DNA of 64,000 bases from JAVBOW01 sp031550615 (lineage in GTDB: Bacteria > Bacteroidota > Bacteroidia > Bacteroidales > Rikenellaceae), in the NCBI GenBank assembly GCA_031550615.1, contig JAVBOL010000023.1, positions 10,726 to 74,725 on the forward strand, in the 5' to 3' direction. Each line of letters begins with the position of its first letter. Positions within the stretch are counted from its first letter, which is position 1. Below, piece after piece: positions 7,968 to 16,400 of the stretch. The notes beneath the pieces are model-generated. The model saw only the letters and a list, made by a program, of their open reading frames with translations. It ran no database searches and was not told where the DNA came from. The translations under genes were made by a program, and so were the position numbers.

Positions 7968-9544
7968 TGCTTTTTCTTTTTCTTGGCGGTCTGGATACAT
8001 TCGCGGCGGGGTATGATAACCGACACCCCGCTGTAATTCAATTCATTGCGTATCACGCCTTTGATCTGCTCCATATTGCCGGGCAGTGGCACGACAACGT
8101 GCAGGTGTGAGGGCTCTGTGCCCAATCCGGCGCAGATCGCTTCGAGGCGTCCGGTGCCGGGCGAATCCTGCCCGCCGGTCATCGCCGTGGTGAGGTTGTC
8201 CGAGATGATGACCGTGATGGCCGAATGCGAGTTCACCGCGTCCAGCAGCCCCGTCATGCCCGAGTGGGTGAAGGTCGAATCGCCGATCACCGCCACGGCG
8301 GTTTGCAGTCCCGCGTCGGCGGCGCCTTTGGCCATGGTGATCGATGCACCCATGTCGACGCACGTGTCGATGGCGCGGAATGGCGGCAGCGCTCCGAGCG
8401 TATAGCATCCTATGTCGCTGAAGACCTTGGCGTCGGTGAATTCAGTAAGTACCTCGTTAAGTGCGTTGTACACGTCGCGGTGGCCGCATCCGGCGCACAG
8501 GGCGGGCGGACGTGCGACCACGTTGGCAGCCGGGGCGGCGCTCGTCGGGGCCTCCAGGCCGAGAGCTTCGCGTACTATGTCGGGGGTGAGTTCGCCTACA
8601 CGGGGCACTTCGCCCGAGAGGCGTCCGGCGACCGGGCATTTGGCGCCGAATATGCCGCGTACGCGCTCCTCGACCACCGGTTGGCCGTCCTCGAGGACGA
8701 GCACCTGGTAGCATGCGTCGGAAATGTAACGTATCAGGTCCTCCTGGAAGGGGTATTGCCCGATGCGGACGATGGGGTGGGGACAGTCGCCCTCGAAGCA
8801 CTCTATCAGGTAATTATATGCTATTCCACAGGCTATTATGCCCACGGAGTTGTCGGTGCCGGGGATGAAGCTGTTGTACGGCGAGGGGGTGTCGCGCAGC
8901 GCGTCGTGGGCGGCAAGCAATTCGCGGTAGCGGCGGCGGGCGTTGACCGGCAGCAGTATCCAGTCGGACGGCGAGGCGGGAAAACGCAGTGCCGTGTCGT
9001 GCCCGGAGGGCTCTTCGCGCCGCGTGACCACAGCCCGAGAGTGCGCCAGGCGCGTGGTGATTCGAATAAGCACCGGCAGCCGCACCCGCTCGGAGAGCGC
9101 GAAAGCGTACTCCATCATCTCGTAAGCCTCCTGTTGCGAAGAGGGCTCGAGGATGGGTGTGAAGGCGAATTTGCCGTAGAACCGCGAGTCCTGCTCATTC
9201 TGCGAGGAGTGCATCGAGGGGTCGTCGGCGGAAACGACCACAAGGCCGCCGTTCGCGCCGGTCATCGCGCTGTTGATAAAGGCGTCGGCGGCCACGTTGA
9301 GCCCCACGTGCTTCATGCACACCAAGGCGCGACGGCCTACGTAAGATACGCCCAGGGCGGCCTCCATGGCCGTTTTTTCGTTGACACACCAGTCGCTGTG
9401 CACACCTGAGGGGGCGTGCTGCTGGATGTATTCGGTTATCTCGGTCGAGGGGGTGCCGGGGTAGGCGTATACCCCCGCGATGCCGGCGTCGAGCGCGCCC
9501 TGCGCTATGGCCTGGTCGCCCAGCAGTAACAGTTTGCGTTCCAT
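7964..9544 (-). CDS. iorA: Indolepyruvate:ferredoxin oxidoreductase, alpha subunit, without ferredoxin domain
   Basis: 526 residues. The N-terminal pyruvate-binding half has YAYPGTPSTEITEYI (27-41). The C-terminal TPP domain has ALCAGCGHRDV (348-358), GDSTFTHSG (421-429) and N450 in SDNLTTAMTGGQDSPGTG. Archaeal IorA ends with a two-[4Fe-4S] ferredoxin-like domain. Here the protein stops at RRECIQTAKKKKKQ with a single cysteine and a lysine tail, so that domain is missing. A separate ferredoxin may replace it. The start overlaps the nitrilase stop (TAATG). Confidence 0.92.
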   Translation of the reverse strand: MERKLLLLGDQAIAQGALDAGIAGVYAYPGTPSTEITEYIQQHAPSGVHSDWCVNEKTAMEAALGVSYVGRRALVCMKHVGLNVAADAFINSAMTGANGGLVVVSADDPSMHSSQNEQDSRFYGKFAFTPILEPSSQQEAYEMMEYAFALSERVRLPVLIRITTRLAHSRAVVTRREEPSGHDTALRFPASPSDWILLPVNARRRYRELLAAHDALRDTPSPYNSFIPGTDNSVGIIACGIAYNYLIECFEGDCPHPIVRIGQYPFQEDLIRYISDACYQVLVLEDGQPVVEERVRGIFGAKCPVAGRLSGEVPRVGELTPDIVREALGLEAPTSAAPAANVVARPPALCAGCGHRDVYNALNEVLTEFTDAKVFSDIGCYTLGALPPFRAIDTCVDMGASITMAKGAADAGLQTAVAVIGDSTFTHSGMTGLLDAVNSHSAITVIISDNLTTAMTGGQDSPGTGRLEAICAGLGTEPSHLHVVVPLPGNMEQIKGVIRNELNYSGVSVIIPRRECIQTAKKKKKQ

Positions 9545-10311
9545 TATATTAACTCGAATTTATCGGCGTCGGCCCATGCCGGGAATTTTGTGCGGAAAGC
9601 GTCTGCCGCCTCACGCGATATTTCGCCCGTCAGCACGGCTTCCGACCCTTCCTCTTCGGTGGGCTGTCCGGCGAGGGTGGCGCCCAGGAAATCGATGAGC
9701 GCTGAGTGGCCGTTGTAGTGGTTGCCCGTATCGTCGCCCACGCGGTTGACGCCCGCCACATAGCACTGGTTCTCAATGGCCCGCGCACGCAGCAGCGTGT
9801 CCCAGGCCGCCACACGCGGCGCCGGCCACGAGGCGACGTATATTATAAGGTCGACCTCTCCCGCCGCCCTCGACCAGACGGGAAAACGCAGGTCATAGCA
9901 CACCAGCGGCATGATGCGCAGCCCCATATATTCGATTATTATGCGCTCCGTGCCCGCGGTGTAGCGCTCGTGTTCGCCACCCATAGTAAAGAGGTGTTTT
10001 TTGTCGTATTGTGCCACCTGGCCGTCGGGGGTGGCGAAGTAAAAACGGTTATAGAAGCGTCCCTGCTGTGCCACGGCCACGCTGCCCGCTATCGCCGCGC
10101 CTTTGCGTTTCGCCACGGCGCTCATCCACTGTGGGGTGGAGAGGTCTGCCTCGGCGGCAGCGGCGGGGTTGGTGGCGAATCCCGTGGTGAACATTTCCGG
10201 CAGGACGTAAAGGTCGGCCGGGGCGGCGTTGTCGATCATCGTCGAGGCCATCTCGCGGTTTAGTGCGGGCGACTCCCAGCGAATGTCGGTTTGCAGCAGA
10301 GAGATTTTCAT
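9544..10311 (-). CDS. Nitrilase-superfamily amidase (omega-amidase/YafV-like)
   Basis: 255 residues with the Glu-Lys-Cys triad of carbon-nitrogen hydrolases: E39 in VLPEMFTTGF, K104 in YDKKHLF and C138 in LVCYDLRFPVW. The length and the YDKKHLF and CYDLRFP contexts match the YafV/Nit2 omega-amidase branch, which hydrolyses 2-oxoglutaramate or 2-oxosuccinamate. Such amidases drive glutamine-dependent transaminations forward, so its place as first gene of an operon with an aminotransferase and IorAB is biochemically sensible. Exact substrate is inferred. Confidence 0.85.
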   Translation of the reverse strand: MKISLLQTDIRWESPALNREMASTMIDNAAPADLYVLPEMFTTGFATNPAAAAEADLSTPQWMSAVAKRKGAAIAGSVAVAQQGRFYNRFYFATPDGQVAQYDKKHLFTMGGEHERYTAGTERIIIEYMGLRIMPLVCYDLRFPVWSRAAGEVDLIIYVASWPAPRVAAWDTLLRARAIENQCYVAGVNRVGDDTGNHYNGHSALIDFLGATLAGQPTEEEGSEAVLTGEISREAADAFRTKFPAWADADKFELI

Positions 10312-10341
10312 GTCGGTAATTTTTTAAGGGGTGAGTAACGG

Positions 10342-10349
10342 CAAAAGTA
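10342..10349 (-). promoter_or_regulatory. -7 element TACTTTTG for the nitrilase-iorAB-aminotransferase operon
   Basis: On the minus strand it lies 30 bases before the nitrilase ATG; the four genes downstream are spaced -4 to +17 bases apart and end at the 6001-6032 terminator. Confidence 0.55.
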
Positions 10350-10435
10350 ATAATAAAAATCTCTCGAAATGCTGCATACGCGCCGTCGGCGGGGGATTTT
10401 AATAAATTGCCGGGCTGGTGTTGTAAATAATTGAC

Positions 10436-10443
10436 TATCTTTG
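10436..10443 (+). promoter_or_regulatory. -7 element TATCTTTG for the GT2 gene
   Basis: Exact match to the Bacteroidetes -7 element, 25 bases before the ATG at 10469; the -33 box is not clear. Confidence 0.55.
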
Positions 10444-10468
10444 ACGCATCATTGAGAAAACGACAGTT

Positions 10469-11464
10469 ATGGACGTCCGGGTTTCGATAATCATACCATC
10501 TTACAACACCTCAGCGTATATCGTACGGTGTCTGGACTCCGTGGCCGCGCAGACCTTTTCCGGCCTGGAGTGCATAATCGTCGATGACGCGTCGAGTGAC
10601 GGCACCCCCGAAAAGATCAGGCGCTTTATCGCGGATTACACAGGCCCGGTTGCCTTCCGTCTTGTCGCGCACGACACCAATACCGGCGTGTCCGCCGTCC
10701 GCAATGCGGGTACGAAACTCGCCACCGGCGAGTTCATATACTATATGGACAGCGACGACCAGATCACCCCCGACTGCATACGTTCGCTCGTCGCGCTGGC
10801 CGACCGCTACCCCGGCGTGGATTTCGTGCAGTCCAACGCGCGCGTGCTGCCCGCGGGGCACACTCAATATTGGGCGAAGAAAGGCGGCATAACCGAATAT
10901 GTCGAGGGCAACGAGAATATCCGGAAGCTGTTTTCGCGCACCGACGGCCAGTTCCCCCCGTTCTGCTGGGGGAAGCTCGTGGCGCGCCGGTACGTGGATA
11001 AATACGGCCTCGATTTTCTCGAAGGGATAATACACAGCGACCAACTCTGGACCTTCCACCTGGTGGAACACGCCGAAAAGATGGCCGTTACGCTCGAACC
11101 GAGCTACCTGTACCATGTCGTGCCGGGGTCGATAACGACCGGCAGCCCCAACGCCCGCAAGTACGACGCGTGGCGCGTGCTGACAGAGAAGATATTCGCC
11201 AGCGCGACGCCCGTGCCCGATTTCCAGCGCAAGTATTTTTATAAGCGTTTTTCGAGGGTGGTCCTATCGTCGGACATCACGGGTATGGAGCCGCGCGTAC
11301 TTCAGGATTGGATCGCCCTGATCGAGGGGCAACTAATTCCCGCGGCGCGCCAACGGGGTTGCCGAGGCGAGGTGCGCGCGCTGAAATTCATGCTTTTCCT
11401 GCGCCGCCACAACATGACGTGGATGAGGGTGCTCTATTCGCACATCATGCGCCGCATGTTCTGA
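10469..11464 (+). CDS. Family 2 glycosyltransferase
   Basis: 331 residues with a GT-A fold start (VSIIIPSYNTSAYIVRCLDSV), nucleotide-sugar aspartates in CIIVDDASSDGT, the NTGVSAVRNAG loop and a metal-binding DSDD near residue 93. It should transfer a sugar from a nucleotide donor to a surface glycan acceptor at the inner face of the membrane. No transmembrane segment is evident. It is monocistronic, with its own promoter, and convergent with DoxX; no other glycan cluster genes adjoin it, so the acceptor cannot be named. Confidence 0.88.
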   Translation: MDVRVSIIIPSYNTSAYIVRCLDSVAAQTFSGLECIIVDDASSDGTPEKIRRFIADYTGPVAFRLVAHDTNTGVSAVRNAGTKLATGEFIYYMDSDDQITPDCIRSLVALADRYPGVDFVQSNARVLPAGHTQYWAKKGGITEYVEGNENIRKLFSRTDGQFPPFCWGKLVARRYVDKYGLDFLEGIIHSDQLWTFHLVEHAEKMAVTLEPSYLYHVVPGSITTGSPNARKYDAWRVLTEKIFASATPVPDFQRKYFYKRFSRVVLSSDITGMEPRVLQDWIALIEGQLIPAARQRGCRGEVRALKFMLFLRRHNMTWMRVLYSHIMRRMF

Positions 11465-11484
11465 GCTGCGCATAGTGCACATCG
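11465..11484 (-). repeat. Dispersed 20-base motif, degenerate copy 5
   Basis: Read on the minus strand, CGATGTGCACTATGCGCAGC matches the motif at 15 of 20 positions, including CACTATGC-CAGC. It begins immediately after the GT2 stop codon. This is the weakest copy and may be chance. Confidence 0.3.
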
Positions 11485-11489
11485 CCGCC

Positions 11490-11912
11490 TTATTTCCCGC
11501 AGCACCCGCAAGCGAGTGCGTCCAATGAGTAGCGTCCTGCTCCCGAGATCATTATGGCGGTGAATGCGGCCATGTAGAGCAGCGGCATCTCAGAGCCCGC
11601 AAAGCTCACCGGGGCATGCGCCACGAACGCCGCCACGCCCATGCCGAAAGCCACGGCCAGCGCTGCCGGACGGGTCAGCAGTCCCACAATAACCAGTATC
11701 GAACCGAGGGTTTCGGCCAACATTATCAGCGTGAAGGAGAGTTTCGCGCCCAGCCCGATAGGGTCGGGGAACATTGCGCTCATGGTGCTGTAAGAGGCCA
11801 GTTTGGCGAGGCCATGCGTGAGTAGCATGCCGCCGAAGGCGATGCGGATAAGCAGCAGCCCCGTATCGGCGCAGCTTTTGAAAAGAAGGGAGTTCAAAAA
11901 ATTGTTTTTCAT
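11490..11912 (-). CDS. DoxX-family membrane protein
   Basis: 140 residues with four hydrophobic segments (around residues 18-36, 50-72, 75-95 and 105-125), including GLLLIRIAFGGMLLTHGLAKL, the DoxX signature. DoxX proteins sit in the inner membrane; members are linked to thiol stress and quinone-dependent oxidation, but the role here is unknown. The C-terminus is unusual, DALACGCCGK, with three cysteines that could bind metal or form disulfides. I start at MKNNFLNSLL (11912) rather than at 11975, because the upstream extension overlaps a strong hairpin. Confidence 0.75.
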   Translation of the reverse strand: MKNNFLNSLLFKSCADTGLLLIRIAFGGMLLTHGLAKLASYSTMSAMFPDPIGLGAKLSFTLIMLAETLGSILVIVGLLTRPAALAVAFGMGVAAFVAHAPVSFAGSEMPLLYMAAFTAIMISGAGRYSLDALACGCCGK

Positions 11913-11955
11913 CTGGTTGGATTTTCGACGTTTATACTCAAGCGCCGTGCCAATA

Positions 11956-11997
11956 ATCAACGAGAGGCTCGACAAATTCGTCGTGCCTCTCGTTGAT
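11956..11997 (-). terminator. Long hairpin between DUF554 and DoxX genes
   Basis: Arms ATCAACGAGAGGC (11956-11968) and GCCTCTCGTTGAT (11985-11997) plus inner CGAC/GTCG give a 17-bp stem with one mismatch, just past the DUF554 stop. There is no good U-tract on the minus strand, so it may act as an RNA-processing or stabilising stem instead. Confidence 0.55.
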
Positions 11998-12005
11998 AAA
12001 AACTG

Positions 12006-12683
12006 CTATGCGAAAAAATGGTAAAGTATCACTGCGACCACAAGCGAGGGCAGCATATTGACCACGCTTATCTTTTTTATGCCCAGGATGTTAATCGCAA
12101 GGCCCAACAGTAAGATCCCGCCCACGCAGGTCATCCCGTCGACCGTCCCCTCGCTCATTATGCGCGAGAGCCACACGGCCAGCAGCGTTATGCCGCCCTG
12201 GTAAATGAACATCGGGATGATTGAAAAGATCACCCCGGCGCCCATTGCCGAGGCGAGGGCTATGGCTGCTATGCCGTCCATCAGCGACTTGGCCAGCAGC
12301 AGTTTGGGCTCGAAACCCATGCCGTCCTCGATAGAGCCGAGGATGGACATCGACCCCACGCAATAGAGCATCGTCGCGGTGACCATCCCTTCCGTAAACC
12401 GTCCATTGCCTATGCGCAGGGCGGTTTTCAGCCTGTCGGCGCCCTTTTCGAGGCGTTGTTCGAGACGCAGCCCCTCGCCGATCACGGCGCCGGCCACTAT
12501 GCTTATAATGGCCAGTATCAGGTCGTCCGAGCGTAGGCTCATCGATACGCCTATTGCGAGGGTCACAAGGCCGATGCCCTGGAAGAATATCGTGGTGAAA
12601 CGCTCTGAAAGTCGCGAATGGGCCAGCAGCCCCACCGTGCCGCCGGCCACCACGGCGCAAACGTTCACTATCGTACCGGTCAT
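12006..12683 (-). CDS. DUF554 membrane protein (YdfK-like)
   Basis: 225 residues, almost entirely hydrophobic with about six or seven membrane segments, starting MTGTIVNVCAVVAGGTVGLL and containing GAVIGEGLRLEQRLE and LGSIEDGMGFEP, characteristic of DUF554. This family of integral membrane proteins has no established function. It starts 4 bases after the guaD stop, so the two are probably one transcript. Confidence 0.85.
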   Translation of the reverse strand: MTGTIVNVCAVVAGGTVGLLAHSRLSERFTTIFFQGIGLVTLAIGVSMSLRSDDLILAIISIVAGAVIGEGLRLEQRLEKGADRLKTALRIGNGRFTEGMVTATMLYCVGSMSILGSIEDGMGFEPKLLLAKSLMDGIAAIALASAMGAGVIFSIIPMFIYQGGITLLAVWLSRIMSEGTVDGMTCVGGILLLGLAINILGIKKISVVNMLPSLVVAVILYHFFA

Positions 12684-12687
12684 TTCT

Positions 12688-13155
12688 TTAATATCGAGTC
12701 TTATCCTCTTTCGCCTCCCAGGCTTCGAATGCGGCGGCGGCCTGGTCGCCGAGTATCCTCTTCGAGGGGACGGTGCGGCGGGCGGGGTCGAGCGGGATCT
12801 GGTCGTAGATGAATGAGTCGTCGAAACCTATGCGGGCGGCGTCCGCGCGCGTGTTGCCGTAATATATATGGCCGATGCCCGCCCAGTAGGCTGCCGCGAG
12901 GCACATCGGGCACGGCTCGCACGAAGTGTAGATGTCGCAACCCTCTAACTTGAACTCGCCCAATTCCGCACAGGCTGCGCGGATCGCGCTCACCTCGGCG
13001 TGGGCGGTGGGGTCGCACGAGAGGGTCACGCTGTTGCCGGCTGAGGCTACGGGCTTGCCGTCGCGGGCGATCACCGCCCCGAACGGGCCTCCGCCGCTGG
13101 TGACGCTGCGCTCGGAAATTTCTATCGCCATGCGCATTAATTCTTCGTGTGTCAT
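12688..13155 (-). CDS. guaD: Guanine deaminase-type nucleoside deaminase
   Basis: 155 residues of the cytidine-deaminase fold. The zinc site is H52 with catalytic E54 (AHAEVSAIRAA) and C82/C85 (SCEPCPMCLAA). The tail ARIGFDDSFIYDQI resembles the FDDSFIYKEI of Bacillus GuaD, supporting guanine-to-xanthine deamination over tRNA adenosine deamination. TadA proteins have similar core motifs but lack this tail. It is first in a two-gene transcript with the DUF554 gene. Confidence 0.85.
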   Translation of the reverse strand: MTHEELMRMAIEISERSVTSGGGPFGAVIARDGKPVASAGNSVTLSCDPTAHAEVSAIRAACAELGEFKLEGCDIYTSCEPCPMCLAAAYWAGIGHIYYGNTRADAARIGFDDSFIYDQIPLDPARRTVPSKRILGDQAAAAFEAWEAKEDKTRY

Positions 13156-13218
13156 GGTTTTTTGGTTTTTTGGCGCCCAATCGCCTCTGTGGATACCTCA
13201 GGGCCGTACGCCTGTTTG

Positions 13219-13226
13219 CAAATATA
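13219..13226 (-). promoter_or_regulatory. -7 element TATATTTG for guaD
   Basis: Minus-strand TATATTTG lies 63 bases before the guaD ATG. Confidence 0.55.
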
Positions 13227-13477
13227 GGTATTTTTATCGAAAATAGCGAGTAAAGTCAGTTTATTTATTCGAAAATACGTTTAAAATATAAAAATAAGAT
13301 AAATATTTAACACGGTGTTTTGGAAGTAATAAAAATTAATATATCTTTGCGGCGTGAGCCTGTGAAAGCATTTTGTGTAATAAAAGATACAAAATTTACA
13401 AGGTTTGCGGTAAAAGGGGCTGCAGGGCCCCTAAACGACCATAAGTAAGCAAAAAACAAACCATAAACCGACCCGCT
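13227..13477. other. AT-rich gap between guaD and the giant gene
   Basis: The 322-base gap from 13156 to 13477 holds the two divergent promoters and an AT-rich centre. It also holds a leader of about 120 bases for the giant gene, with a short GGGGC/GCCCC hairpin at 13416-13431. I see no open reading frame or RNA gene in it. Confidence 0.5.
13318..13349 (+). promoter_or_regulatory. Promoter of the giant gene
   Basis: TTTTG (13318-13322), exactly 19 bases, then TATCTTTG (13342-13349): one of the best promoter matches in the window. Confidence 0.75.
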
Positions 13478-16400
13478 ATGAAAATCAACGGTCAACCCAA
13501 GGCGTTCCTCAGTAACGAAGCATTGCAGCTGCTCGACCTCTACCGCTCGCTGGGCGAGAGGGCTGAGATTTTCCTGCCCCGCCACATCTTCGACAACCTG
13601 ACCACTTTCGTGGCGCTCTGCATGGACGAACCGGACGATCCGGCGCGCCAACAGGCCGAGATCGAGAAATACCTGCTGCGTTTCCGTGAGGACATTCCCG
13701 GTTATGTGGACGTGTCGCTGATGCTCATCCCGCACACCAACTCCAAGGCTTTCGAGTTGAGCAACAGGCGCGGCGGTTTCACGGGACGCATCAACACGCT
13801 GATCGAGACCGACGGCGCAGGCACCGAGCAGAAAAAACTGCTCACCAACATCCGCGACTCGCACGACCTGTCTGTGGGCACGCCGCCCGTGAACAGCTGG
13901 CACATCGAATTCATGTCGCAGTTGCAGCTTGGCGGCCATGTGCGCGACCTGCGCAAATACCGCGACGTGATCGGCGTGACGGGAGATATCAACGAGGCGC
14001 ACTGGAACTACCTGATGGACACGCTCGAACAGATGATAAGCCAGAGCACCCACTATACGACCAACGCCGAGAAGACCGACTTTCTGAACCGCAGCCGCTG
14101 GGCCGTGAACTTCAAGGGGCTCAACGGCATGATCCGCACCGTCGTGTCCGGCAACGCAGACAAGGCTGTCGAACTGCTCAAGGGCGACGTGTTCAACTCC
14201 TCGTCGGTGGTGGTGATGGACGCCCCGCTGCCCGAGGCGCTCTACGAACGCATGACTCTCGACACGACCAGCATCTTCGTTATCAAGGTGCGCCACGCGC
14301 GCATCAACCACTATATGGGTGAGAAATGGTTCCCGCTTTTGACGCGCCTTGTGATCGTCGACGACTCGAAGGAGTCGCGCTCCTCGAACACCTCGCTGGT
14401 GTTCTGCTTCCATAACGGGATCATCAACACCCTTAATATAGTACACACCAAAAAACTGGGGTCGCCGGCCAACACGCAGCTCAACCTGCGCCTGATCCTG
14501 GAAAACGTCAACGCCCGCTACCTCACCGAGTTCCGTGAGAAGATCGAGGCCCAGATCGCCACATACGCCGCCGAGATCGACGGCATGCTCACCGAGCAGA
14601 CCGGCAGCAGCGACGACGCTGCGCGCCGCATCATGCTCTTCAAGCTCGACGCATTCTCGCGCCAGGTGGTGCAGGACAAATACTCGCTCGAAAAGCTGCG
14701 CGACTTTATCTTCTTCCTCGAAAACTGCCACCAGCCCGAGAACAAGCAGGTGCAGACACAGGAGCTGATCGACGAGTTCGAGGTGCGCATGAATAAATAT
14801 TTCTACGGCGGCAATCCCCACATCGGCATCGTGACGATCCTCGAAGGGGGCGGGCGCAACCAGATAAAAACCTACGGCGAATTCCTGCGCCAAAGGCAAT
14901 TCGGCGCCTTGTCGAGCAAGGTGCGCTATGCGTGCCGCCTGATCCTGGACATCATCCCGAGCTGCTATGAGCGCACGCTGCACAACCACTTCCATAAGAA
15001 CTTCGGGCTCAACCTCTTCCTTGAAAAATACAAGGAGTATATCGCCAAGGCGGGACGCGAGGCCGACAACAAGGGGCGCTACGAGAAATTCCTGATCGAC
15101 CTTGGCATCCGCGACAAATATTTCGCCCTGGGCGAGGAAGACCGCGACATCGTGAAGAATTTCCTCTCGGCGCTGGGCAACCTCAACCAGACCAGCGTTT
15201 CGGACGACGTACAGATGATAATCCGTGACCTGCTGTTCAACCCCGCAGGCCGCCCGAAACCCTATATCATCTTCAACGCCGTTCAGGCGTGGGAGTATAA
15301 GGACCTGCTGCCGGACGATTGTTTCGACGTCAATCCTTTCGACATCGAGATCGAGAACCTGCCCGACGGACGCCTGGCATACGAACGCCTCACGGCGCAC
15401 CTCAAACGCATCAAATCGACCCTCACGCTCTTCGATGAGAGCGGGTCGCTCTGGGACCTTTTCTGCGAGAACACCACCATCATCGTCAACGACCCCAACA
15501 ACCCGACCGGTTACACCGACTTCAACACCGAGGCGGTCAACAGCTTTTTGAAATTCCTCAACACGAGCAAGATCGCCCTTTTCCTGGACGAAGCCTACGC
15601 CGAGAGCGTGAAGATCGAGGACGCGCAGATGCCCAAATGGCGCACCCTGTCGCGCTATATAATGAACAATATCGACGCGCAGAGCAAGATCAAGGCCATC
15701 TCGTCGCTCTCGACCACCAAGAACCTCGCCGCGACCGGTGAGAGGCTCGGTGCGATAGCCACCACACCCAACGCCGCAGAATTCGCCGCCTACGCCCGCA
15801 GCCGCAACAGCGCCGAGCACGGCAACAACAACTCGCTGCTGATGCTCAACAACAGCCTCGAAACCGCCCAGACCGCCAAGGCGATCAAGGACCGCATCGA
15901 GGCCGAGCTGCCCAAGAACGCTTCGCGCAGCAACATCAAACGTGCGATCACCGGATTTATCAACGAGCAGATCGCCCGCACTGAGAAGAGCAACCTGCTG
16001 AGCGTCGAGAACCGCCAGCTGCACAAGTCGGCGGGCTTCGAGGGGTCGCCGCTCTACCTGTTCCTGCTGGACGAGTTGGTGTCGCTGGACAAACTCGACG
16101 TGCTGGGCCTTCCCGACGACTTCAAGTACGAGGGCGAACCGTTCTTCACCTATTACCAGAACCGCCTGGTGAAGAACCTGAACCGCTACCGCGTCAATAA
16201 GAATTTCCGCGAGGAGTCGCTCACGCGCCTTTCGCTGGCCAAGAAGATCGCCGCGCGCCTTATCGGACAGATGGGGGCGCAGGAGGCTTTCGAAGTGGTG
16301 GACAGCGACGGCTCTTACCTGTTCAATTTCCGTGTGCTGGGCTCACCGGCCTATGCCGACCTGCTGGCATTCTGCGGCGAGTTGGCCGGGCAGAGGGGCG

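Noticed and set aside
11941..11997. Possible extra gene or CRISPR-like repeat at the long hairpin
   Set aside because: A single inverted repeat, not an array; best read as a transcript hairpin between two genes.
13307..16024. Long open frame (905 codons) on the minus strand opposite the giant gene
   Set aside because: It mirrors the codon positions of the plus-strand gene, has no recognisable family, and the plus frame has a consensus promoter, terminator and domain motifs. Antisense frames are common in GC-rich DNA.
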